Positions 36,101 to 47,100 of a stretch of 64,000 nt of DNA are shown in pieces. This DNA is from Biomphalaria glabrata (taxonomy: Eukaryota > Mollusca > Gastropoda > Planorbidae), in assembly GCF_947242115.1 (NCBI RefSeq), contig NC_074711.1, positions 42,718,463 to 42,782,462 on the forward strand. Reading direction: 5' to 3'. The first letter of the stretch is position 1. Each line of letters starts with the position of its first letter. A program made the translations under genes and the position numbers. The notes under the pieces are model-generated. The model did no database searches and was not told the origin of the DNA. It worked only from the letters and a program-made list of their open reading frames with translations.

Positions 36101-36885
36101 CCGAGGAGAGAGATAAAACGGCCTTCTCTGCTGGCAATGGACTGGCAACTTAATGTATTGCCTTTCGGCCTCTGCAATGCCCCAGCCACCTTTGAAAGAC
36201 TAATGGAACAAAGAGGACTCAACTGGACCACGTGTCTTGTTTACTTAGATGACATTATCGTCACAAGCAAAACCTTCGAGGAATATCTTGCAAACGAAGT
36301 GTTTAAACGGATCAGCAACGCAGGAATGAAACTGAATCCAAAGAAGTGCTCCTTGTTTAGAAGGAGGGTCAAGTACCTTGGTCACATCATGTCGAGGGAG
36401 GGAGTCAGCACAAATCCAGACAGAGCCGAAGCCGTGAATAGATGGCCGCGAGTTAAAAAGGTTTTCTGGGACGTTTTGTGCCCAACTTCTCTAGCTTCTA
36501 TAGTGCCCTTCATCAACTGACAGAACCGAAGCGGCCGTTTATTTGGACACCGGAATGTCACGAGGCCTTTGCGAGACTTAAAAAGGCTCTAACTTCATCC
36601 CCCATTCTGGCCTACCCGATAGCCGGTGAGACGTTCATACTTGACACCGATGCGAGCAATACTGGAATAGGCGCTGTCTTATCTCAAAAGGTAGATGGAA
36701 CTGAGAGGGTCATAGCTTACTTTAGTCGGAGCTTGTCCAAAGCCGAAAGAAACTAAACTCTGTGTCACAAGACGTGAACTATTGGCTGTTGTGGATACCA
36801 TAAAACATATTCACAACTACCTGAGTTGTCCAATTCTTTGGTGCAATTGCAGAGAGCCTGAATAGTGAGAATCGTTACAATATGT
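33120..36885 (+). mobile_element. Ty3/Gypsy-type LTR retrotransposon fossil (broken)
   Basis: Parts in order: an LTR-like segment from about 33120 to 33809 with a TATA-like box, an internal 48-bp minisatellite and an AATAAA; a primer-binding-like segment; a gag-like region to about 34.9 kb; a protease-like region near 35.0-35.3 kb; reverse transcriptase about 35.75-36.45 kb (PFGLCNAPATFERLM, VYLDDIIV); and RNase H about 36.5-36.8 kb (LDTDASNTGIGAVL). The last 60 bp or so of the LTR recur near 36.82-36.88 kb. No integrase was seen. The element is broken, with roughly ten or more breaks. It looks old but is still easily recognised. Confidence 0.85.
33244..33640. repeat. 48-bp minisatellite, about 8 copies, within the Gypsy LTR
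   Basis: Units contain GGCAGAGAAGTCAGTACAG and CTTGCTACAAAAGTACAG. It lies between the TATA-like box and the AATAAA of the LTR-like segment, where the transcribed leader would be. Three frames are open across it because 48 is divisible by three. Confidence 0.9.
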
Positions 36886-37479
36886 ATGTAGGCATGAATA
36901 AATGTATTGGATACATAAACATACTTCTGCCTGGGACAATGGATTCAGGACCCTTTTACATATACACAAATGAACAATTATTCTGTATAAGGCACAAATT
37001 TCTCATCTGGCAGCTTCTGACCGAATATATATTCAGGCACTAATGAGTTCTCAAGGCGAGAATGAACTCACTATAGCTATACAATGACATGAGCACACAA
37101 TGTGGGATGTAAGCAGTGGCTTGATAAAAACAGTTCAAGGATATCATTGAAAGAAATCAATCACAGTCAAACTATTGCATCCTATTGTGAATGTAACAAA
37201 TCTAGAGCTTTATAGGAGGAAATAAGGAACTGGGAGCACAGGGCATCTCGGTGCAGCACGGCCCAACATTCACAATTACACTTAAAGGATTTCATATTTC
37301 TTAGAGATCTCAATTATATTCAAACTAGACTGGACAATGAAAGCCTATGTTCTTGTAACAATTTAATGTTCCTGTCATTTTCAAAAGTGTTAAAAAAAAA
37401 AAAAAAAAAAAGAGCACCAAATAATTCTGTCAATTCTTCATCCTTAATTTTCATATTTGTAAAAAAAAAAAAATCTTCA
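36886..37479. other. Nothing recognised
   Basis: AT-rich; A runs at 37390 and 37460. Confidence 0.6.
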
Positions 37480-37715
37480 GATTTGTCACACCTATAGATG
37501 CCAGAGTACACTTACATTTAAACAAAAATATCTTGTCAGACCTATAGATCCTAGAAATATATTACTTTTAAAAAAATATCCTCAACAGACTTGTCAGATT
37601 ATAGATCCCAGAGAACAGTTACATTTAAACAAAAAATTTCTTGTCAGACCTATAGATCCTAGAAATAAATTACATTTATAAAATTAAAAAACCTCGACAG
37701 ACCTTTAGATCCCTC
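37480..37715. repeat. Degenerate tandem repeat (GTCAGACCTATAGATCC)
   Basis: About five diverged units of 55-65 bp share TTGTCAGACCTATAGATCC and TACATTTAAACAAAA, in AT-rich sequence after the Gypsy fossil. Confidence 0.65.
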
Positions 37716-38287
37716 AGAACAGTTGTTTTTGTTATCAGGCAATGTATTATTCTTATTAGTAGGAAATCAAAGCATGAATCATTTGACAAAGAACAGTATA
37801 GCTCTAACTGCATAGTGGTAACATAGTGTAGAGTATTTCAGAACACACTTTGGCTTGAAAATTAGATATGTGTATTTTTATGTTGACATTTTCTCAAACT
37901 TCTGATTTTCATTTAAAAACATTGAGCTTTGTATGCTTCATTAGTTTATTTGTAAAGTCACAAGATAAGGCTTAAAATCAAATTCTCAAAAAAAAATTAA
38001 AGATGCTAGAATGAATTCATATCACAACACTCTGTCAGTTTGATTTCATTCAAACATTGGGGAAAACAATATAGTTAAAACCTACAAACATACAAGTGAT
38101 AGAACACTAGTTATATAGGGCATAGGTCCACCAACTCGTACATAGAATATCACATTACAGAAGAGAAATGATTGAAAAAAGAATCAAAATTGTTCAGATA
38201 CAATATTACTTTGTATGAAACTAATACTTCTTGAATAGAATTATAACACAAGGGTTAATCTTCAAGTCAAGAGGTTAAAAAAAAAAA
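37716..38287. other. AT-rich, nothing recognised
   Basis: No ORF or repeat match in this window. Confidence 0.6.
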
Positions 38288-38440
38288 GCATTCAGTATTG
38301 AGTCAAAAGATTAAAAAGTGTTCAGGATTGAGTACTGAAGTTAAAAAACAAAAGTGTTCAGTATTGAGTACTGAAGTTAAAAAACAAAAGTGTTCAGTAT
38401 TGAGTACTGAAGTTAAAAAACATAAGTGTTCAGTATTGTC
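38288..38440. repeat. 36-bp tandem repeat, about 4 copies
   Basis: Units contain GTTCAGTATTGAGTACTGAA followed by GTTAAAAAACAAAAGT. The short ORF through it (64 residues) is a by-product of the period. Confidence 0.85.
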
Positions 38441-38876
38441 TACACAAACCCAGCAATCCCCTACATATTTTGTCACATCTGATGCTTACTAAGCTGTTGC
38501 ATGCCCAGGCCCAGGTGTCTTAAGTTTTTTTTGCTGTCTTCAGCTGTGATGTATTGACCAGTGTCAGAACATTAAAATACTAACACATTACTGTACAGCA
38601 CAACTAGAAGTGTAAATAGTCTTTTCACTCATTTAAAATTAAACATTATGAAGCACTTAGCAGTACACACTAGCTACCCCTATTGATTTGTTCCCCAGCT
38701 TTAGACTAATTTAGTATGGCTGGAACAACAACTCCTTTTCTTTGTCCGGTGAATGAGTGTACCAGGTATCTATTACAATTACATTTAATGACCCACTCTC
38801 TTTACTTCTCTTTCTGGACCATTAGTGTTCATTTTTTAACCTTGCATACATAATGTCTTCAACATAGACATATAAC

Positions 38877-39405
38877 TTGATTTAAAATAAAGACCTAATT
38901 TATAAGACCCTCATCCCAAACAGACTAGACGTTTGACTTGATTTAATATAAAGACCCCCATCCCAAACACACTAGACGTTTGACTTGATTTAAAATAAAG
39001 ACTCCTATCCCAAACACACTAGACGTTTGACTTGATTTTAAATAAAGACCCCCATCCCAAACACACTAGACGTTTGACTTGATTTTAAATAAAGACCCCC
39101 ATCCCAAACACACTAGACGTTTTACTTGATTTTAAAATAAAGACTCCCATCCCAAACACACTAGACGTTTGACTTGATTTAAAATAAAGACCCCCATCCC
39201 AAACACACTAGACGTTTGACTTGATTTTAAATAAAGACCCCCATCCCAAACACACTAGACGTTTGACTTGATTTTAAAATAAAGACTCCCATCCCAAACA
39301 CACTAGACGTTTGACTTGATTTAAAATAAAGACTCCCATCCCAAACACACTAGACGTTTGACTTGATTTAAAATAAAGACTCCCATCCCAAACACACTAG
39401 ACTAA
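38877..39405. repeat. 47-bp minisatellite, about 11 copies
   Basis: Units carry CTTGATTTAAAATAAAGAC, CCCATCCCAAACACACTAG and ACGTTTGA, with A/T length changes in the TTTAAAA run. The period is not a multiple of three and no ORF spans it. Confidence 0.92.
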
Positions 39406-41026
39406 GAATACTTTTAACCTTTTTTTTTTTTGCAACCTTAAATCATAAGAAAAAAAGACTCTAGAGCTATCTTTTTAATGCTATAAGGATTGTTTTGTTT
39501 TTTTTATTAGATGGCATATAATAGGAAGTGGAAATGACGAAAGGCATATTCAAAATAAGTAGACTTAGGGGAAAAAATTGTTTTTAAAAATACGAAATTT
39601 GTGTGCTATTTCTTTTTATGCTAAATATATAGACTGCTACCTTTTAGGGAAATACCAAAAATAAAATACAAAGCTTAGAAAGAAAGCTTGCAGTTTTTAG
39701 CGTATTGTGGTGGTCAGGTTGGGAATCTGTTTAAGCCAGTTCTTAGCAAGTAACTAGGAGGTAAAATGAATATGTGTTTGAAATTTCAATTGCGTAGGAC
39801 AGTTCAAGAGTCAGTCAGTGGTAACTTAGAAATATATGGATAAGATTATATTTGACTTCCACAAAATGTAAGCAATCTACTTTTGTAACATTATTCCCTG
39901 TCAATGGACTTGCCAATGCTGAAATCACTCTGTCACTGTCCTGGATTAAGTTAAGATCATGAGTGCCCTATTGCCAAACATTCTGCAGGAGAAAGAGACA
40001 AGATATTAGACAGGAGTTTAACCTAAACTACTTCTTCTAGCCAGCTTTATTGCTACTGAGCTCTCAGCTCTTTTGCAGACTGTGCCAAGGAAAAATAGTG
40101 TGCTGTTTTCTTCAGTTGTTCAGCACTGCTGTACAGGGTGTTGGTTATGTTGGGGTGTAGTGGTAGTAGGGTCTGCCTAAAGTGGATTAGGAAGGGACAT
40201 TCCAAGAAGATATGGTTTACGGTTTCATAAGGATGGGCGCAGTGTCTACAAAGGGGGAGTTGTGTGGATTTAACCTAAACTTATATGTCAATCATTAGAA
40301 GTGTTATAGCACATTACCAGCAGAGGAAGGAAAACTACAATGTTAGCATGTCGTTTTTTTTTTTAAATTCTAATTAGTATTAAAAAAAAAAGTCAATCAA
40401 GCAGCAAAAATTGCAGTTAAAATCAACTATAAATAATACACATTCAGTTCATGTATGGCAAACACAATTCTATGTACAATAATTTATAAGACAACATATT
40501 ATGGCACATCAAAAGATAATACACATGAAGCTCTATGCATGTAAGCTTATAATTAAATGTAACAATTAGTATTTGAACAATTATGATTTAAAGTAGTGAA
40601 AATGAAAGCACTGACTGACTGCATGATGTAATAAAATTACTATAGTACATTAACTTTTTAAAAATAGTAACAGCAATTACTTAAATAAAAATTTTCCATG
40701 ATAAATAGACTTGTATACAAATGTTACATTAAACATTTTGGAACAAAAGTACAATTCTTTCAAAAAGATAGAACAAGCTAAAAAAACCAACTGAAAGTCA
40801 AATATCTACTGGCCTTAACCTTTCCTGGCAAGTCATACATAGCCTGCAATACACTTTTATCAGCTTTTAAACATTAGTGCATTTGTTTTCAAAGTTTAGT
40901 CATAAGTACACACGCTTATGTTTGAGGGAATGCATTATTTTGTATTGCATAAAAGATAAACTTAACGGTTTATAATATTTTTTTCTTGATGTCTCTAATT
41001 TTTTGCTATTAGATTTAAAACAAAAA
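39406..41026. other. 3' flank of the TRIF-like gene
   Basis: AT-rich apart from the LINE fragment at 40053-40268. It probably includes the 3' UTR. No coding frame. Confidence 0.5.
40053..40268 (-). mobile_element. LINE 3'-end fragment with CCHC-type tail
   Basis: The minus strand reads LCRHCAHPYETVNHIFLECP and continues to a TAG after KELRAQ. A C-x2-C-x(7-8)-H-x4-C tail is characteristic of the C-terminus of several non-LTR retrotransposons. An AATAAA follows the stop. It lies about 0.8 kb beyond the stop codon of the TRIF-like gene and could lie in its 3' UTR. Confidence 0.65.
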
Positions 41027-41184
41027 TTAAGTTGTTTTTTTATTTGTCATTTCATAGACATTTGAATAATTAGAAACCCTTTCAAGATCAGAGTTTTCAA
41101 CTGGATTTCTAATACTGCTTGGAGTAGGACATTCTGGAAATCCTTGGTGATCTGTTGGTGGTTGATTCTGGGAACTTGATGACT
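41027..41184 (-). CDS. Last coding exon of the TIR-RHIM gene
   Basis: The acceptor TTTCTTATTCAG precedes 52 open codons (ESSSSQNQPPTDHQGFPE and on to NVYEMTNKKTT) ending at a TAA. The phase-1 join to exon 3 keeps the frame. The peptide is low-complexity and adds no domain. Confidence 0.55.
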
Positions 41185-44100
41185 CTGAATAAGAAATAAA
41201 TGGAATATTTCAAATACTGAAGCAAACAAATACACTTATATGAATAATACAACAATACTTACTGTATCTGAAATGACAATAATGCTATTAGATAAATGTA
41301 GTGAAGACCTACATTAAAGGCAATAAACATTTTTAACATGGGTAAAAAAAGAATTTGAAAGAACTTGTATATACAAATAAATGGACCAGCTTGTGTAACA
41401 TTGACCTCCATCCCCTTCTAACTGGAGTGTGTCCAGTTACAATAATTTGTCTATATAATAGAGTTTTTTAAAAACTAAAAGAATACTTCATTTGATGTGA
41501 TTGTTATCAATATATCTCACTATCTTTTTCTATTGTGAAAAAATTTGTAGGAAGAAAGCTAACTTGTCTAAAGTTCATGTTAGCAATAAGAGACCACACA
41601 AATTCTGTTTACATTTTCTATTAAATCTCTGCTTTTTAATTTGATAGATGTTCCTACAGAGAGGCAAGCTTGTTGGTGTACAGAATATGAAAGCAAAGTA
41701 TTTTAATTAGAACATGTCATCATGTTTCAGCACTTTTTCTTAGCTCTTATGATTGTAGCATAAAGTAAGATTTTGATGTCTATGACATGATTTATTTTCC
41801 TTGTATAATTCAAATCTCTCCCAAATCTTGCTCAATTCATTTTCTTGCATTTCTCTTTAGCTTTCCTTCTATTACCACCAAATTGTTCATATTCCTTTGT
41901 CCTCCCTGAACTTGTTGCTTAAAATAGTACAAATCAAATGGTGATTAACTTTTACAGTGAAAATCCCCACTAAATTTATTAAATTTATAAAAAACAATTT
42001 TTTTTAAGTCTCTACAGTAGGTGATGAAAATTATTTTGTTTACAAGGTCCCGGGTTTCTATAAACAAAAACAATGATAGGTATTCCTTGGGGCTAGGTGG
42101 ACACATTTACACAGATGAGTTAATGAAGCCATAAAAAATATATCCTCCAAAACAAGTACGGAAAAAATGTAATCCAGTAAAATTAAGTTATTTAGAAATC
42201 TGTGTGGAATAACCTATAACAAGAGGCCATTTTTATTCAGGAGTAGGCTCAGTAAGTCCATTGAAATTTTCTGACTTCTGTATGGAGATGACATCATCTG
42301 CCCTATAGACCACAAGGTCTGAAAGGGGAACTTTACTTTTTACTCTGTATAGAGTCACCTAACAAAATGATCAAGTTTACGTCATCTTATCATACCAGAA
42401 ATAATGAAAGAAAAAAAAGATGGAAAAAAAACAACAACAATGGCACCTCGACAACTTCTTAAGTAGATTTATGTTGTAATTGCAATTAAGAGAAAGATAA
42501 AAAATAAAACTGGAGTAGTTACAGTTAATGATTTAAGTAGGTCTAAATTGATTAGCATTAAAAAACAAATAAATTTTTTTTAAAAATATTTATATTTTGG
42601 TTAATGCACATATAAATGTGTGTGCAAGTTCCCCTCTGAACATTAGACTTCAAAGTGAAACACAGCTCATCTTGAAGTACTTACCATGATGGCAGTCTGC
42701 AGATGGAACACTGTGACCTAATTGTGAACGCTCATCTCTGTTTCAAAAAAATACAATTATTTAAATAGATTACCAAAGACTTGGGATGCAGGTGATTGTG
42801 ATGAAATAAGTATTTCTAGGGTTTAAATTAATGTGGTGACCAGAGTTAGGAATGGCTTGAAACAGGCACAAAGCTAAAAAGACATATCTAACTACTAATA
42901 AAATGTAAGTTTTTTTTTCATGGTGATAGCCTTAAAAAAAAATCATAAGACATACAATTAGCTACTGTTTATAGTTTCAAAATATAATGTATTTTAATCA
43001 ATAGCAAAAAATATCATGTTGACAACCCAAACTTACGGTGAGCTTGGAATAGTATCATTGCTTATGACTTGCTCAACAGCATCAAGACTGCCTGATTCAG
43101 TGGTGTCATTCAAATTCTGCGGCACTTCTGATGAACCAAATTGAGCGATGAGTTTAGAACTATCCCCTATCACTACATTAGTGGCATTTTCTATCCTGAT
43201 TTCTTTCTTATGGTGGTAGTGATGATGTATGTGTTGTACTGTGTCAGAAATAGATTCAGTGGTACTTTTTGTATCCCCTGCTTCAACATTTCCAACTCTG
43301 GGGGTATTTGAGGGTGCTTTTAGATCATTTGAACCCGGTGATGACTGTTGATTAGATTGGTTAAGTTGACTCCAGGGTCCAGGTAATTGAAAAGAAGGAA
43401 AAGGTGATTGATATGGAGGCAGACTCCCTTGTGAATAAGGTGGAAGGCTTAAGGGTTGAGTGAATGTTGAAGAAAATGGTGACATGTAGAAGCCAGAATA
43501 AGGATAGCTGGCTGACATTAGAGGGTGGCCCCCAACAGAACCAGGCAAGCTTGGCATTTGTTGTATTGTAGGGTGTTGGGACATGTTGAGCCCCATAGAG
43601 AAGTTTGAACTAGACTGAGTGTTCTCCGACTGTGATCCAGTTGAGCTACTGGCATGGGAACTCTGGGGAAAATTTGAGTTGACAGAATTATTTCCTGACC
43701 AAATCGGTTGATATCCATATGCGGTCAGAGCATATGTTACTCCATTAGTGCCCACAATGAAATGTTGATTCACAGGTAATTGTGGGTAATTTGAAAATGA
43801 TTGCTGCATCTGACGAGAATTAGATCTGGTTATTTCAGATGCAGCCTGTGGTGATAAGTTTTTACAGCTAGTAGTATTTATGGAACCATCAATTGAAATG
43901 TCTTGACTTATAAATCCTGAAGATGAGCTTACAGGGGAATTTGAAATGAATTGTTGTGTCTGAAGAGGTTTATACCCAGTGACTTCATCCAAAGACTGTG
44001 CTGAGTTGTCCTTACAACTAGTATTATAAAAAGAACCATCAACTGAAATATCATTGTTTGCAAATCCTGAAGATGAGTTTGCAGTACTTTCTGATCCAAC

Positions 44101-47100
44101 ATTTCCAGAATTAGAACTTGCTGAAGTGGAGCTAACATTGTTATTTTCACTCAATGTCAGGGGTACACAGTCGTTTGTGCCACAACATTGTTTTGAAGCT
44201 TCACTTTTTTGAGGGTCTGTTAATTTCTGGCTACTGATTGTCAAGTTCTGAAGCTGACTGCTTGCATTTTCAAACTCTTGTACAGACAAAGATTCAGCAA
44301 AACCTGAGTCTAGCACAGATTCTTGTACTACAAAAGGGAGTACTGTTTCAACACAAGAGCTAGAATAAGAATGAACATTATTATAAAGTTTTAAAATATC
44401 TTCCTTATTCTCACTAAAGTATTTCTTTCTCTCCTCTCTCAGTGTTACGTCTCGTTGTACAAGAACAGATAATTTAGATTCTATAAGTCTTCGAACACTC
44501 TCTGTATAGAACTGATCTCCTTTTGCCTCCCAGTAATTAATTGGTCTCAAGCTACCCAACATCATAGGAAGCTTATAGTTCTGATTTTTTCTAGATCTAG
44601 TATGAACTGGAATAACACACCACTGTTTTTTGGGGTCCCGAATGGCCTCGGTGAGGCAAGCTTGACCTTGTAGTAATGTCCAGGTACATTCACAAAAATC
44701 TTTAGTGACATAAAGAAATACATAAAGAGTTTTTTCAAAAGCAAAATCTAAATCATATGGCCTTGAATCAAAAGTTAATTCATCTAAAAGTTTCACTCTT
44801 GGACAAAGAGGTTTTTTATTCACATAGACAATAATGTCAGTTTCCAGATGCTTTTTAAACCCCAAAGCAGCCTCGGTGTCTTTTTTTGCATTAATAATAA
44901 GAATATCAAAGTTGTCCTCTCTCAAACTGTCTGGGAAAAATTGAAGATATTGTAAAAAGGATTCATCACTTGGTGCAATGGGCTGAGCAGTTTGAACAGA
45001 TCTCAATGAGTTTAATGCGCTGTTGTTTTCAGATACATGGACAGCATTACGAGACATGACTTGATCACCATCTCTCCGACCCCTCGTGGATGAAGAAGCT
45101 GTTCTTGAATCTAAAATTTAAAAAAAAAAGTGAGATTTAAAATAAATACACAAGAAAAACTACAACCTAAAAAAAATACAATATTTATAAAAGGTTATTT
45201 CCAAATTATCAGGAAATCATTGATCGCATTTCATCATTGCAATATTGCCAGAGAACATTACACTTAAAGCATTGATCTTTTTTGAATCAATTATTATTTA
45301 GAAGAAGAATTTCTTGTCATTAATTCAGTAGAGCTCTTGAAATTGCTTAACTGCTAAACCTGCAAAATGTTTTGTTTGAGTATTTATTTACATAATATGA
45401 AGCTCAATCTCCCTCCAGCTAAGCAACTTTTCTTGAATGAACAGTAAGATGTTTTCACTGCACAAAATGCTTAGCTCTATGGTACACTACAAGAGCATCT
45501 GTATATATAACTCTCTACGTCGCCCAACCATGCGGGACAAGACGCACGCACATGAACTCTCTAACACTTGACGAAAAAGTCATAGAAAGATAACTTTCGC
45601 TGCAACAGAGAATACGGCTCAGAAAAAAAAGAGGGGGGGGGGGGAAACAAGTACTCATTTCTGTGGGACACCACACATGCACATCAACTCTCTAACCGCC
45701 CATCTGCACCTTACTCACGCTCCAGGTATGTGCACACAGTTGTTTGCCCAAACCCACCCCATTAGGACAACTGTGTCTTTCAGGGAGTGTCACTAAATAA
45801 TGGCGTACGCTATGCCGCGGGGATACTAGTGTGTCAATGTTTACCCATAATCAGTGATGAAAAATTTTACAATTCTACATTTTGTTTTTTAGTGAACTCA
45901 CTGAATCATCAAACAAACAAAAAAACGTTGCATCTTTGCAAGCTTTTAACATTACTTTCACAATGTAATCTTTTTAACTTGTACTCAACAAATGTAAATG
46001 TAAGTGTGTGTTTGTGATACCGACTTAAAAAAAAGTAATGTTAGTTATTTTTTAAACATTTCCTTTCAATGCTTTATGCCTTCATACATTTCCTTTGTTT
46101 AAGCATAGACAGATTCTTCTCTATGGATATATTTCAGCAAACAATACATACAAGCAGGGCTTTTTTTGTTACGGTACGGTTGGGCATACCAGCACCTTTT
46201 TCAATGTGGGGAAAAACATTTTTACTTTTCTTGTATTTTAACATTTATTACTAATATATTAGTAGTTAAAAGTTAGGCAATCCATCACTGAGTACCAGCA
46301 CCTATTTTTTTTTACAAGAAAAGCATTGCATACAAGTATCATACTCTACTATATTTTCTGTACTGGGGGTACTTTTCTTTTTAACCCTTTTCTCAATAGC
46401 CCTGCATTTTCAATCATTAGAAAACTTTTGGTCCACAAAGAGTTTTTTTTTTAATATAACATTTATCCTCTAAATGAGCTACTGCATTCAATAGGGCTAA
46501 ACTGGTAATTGGGATCACAGGATTTCTAACTCAACAATATTATAACTTCATTTAAAGAAGATCTCTATGGTAAAATATTACCCTAATAGTGTAAGCAATT
46601 ATTAGCATAATACAGGATCTTACAGCTAAAAAATCTGTCCTTCCTATCAGTTGTTTTCGGTGTTAAAATTATACCTTGATTACTTTATAGCAGGGGTGGC
46701 CAACCTATGGAACATGTGTCAAAAGTTGTGCATTGCATGATTACAAGTGGCACACTATATCCACGAGATAAAAATTTAAAAAAAAGCTTGCCTAGAACAC
46801 ATTTTAGATGTTGCCCAGTTAAGCATTTTTATAAAGAATGGACACAAATGTTAATATCTTTGTAGAACAGAGGGTCGGACACACTGAAGAAATCAGTCAG
46901 ATCTAGAATGCATCAATTAGATTTAAGTTAACTCCAGTCTGTACTAATGAAGCACCGTCAATGACTGGTAGAGATGCTGCAACATTGGTTGGAAGGTTAT
47001 AGGTTACACTCTTCTGAAATATCATAGTGTTAGACACCAAGTGGCTCAGTGTGGAAAATGTAGACTTTGCAGCATGTTAAGATACTGTTGTAAATTGTGT

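Noticed and set aside
45057-45059. ATG at 45057 as the start of the TRIF-like protein
   Set aside because: The frame is open upstream to an acceptor at 45110 and joins in phase to a good ATG exon at 48880, so this is more likely an internal Met.
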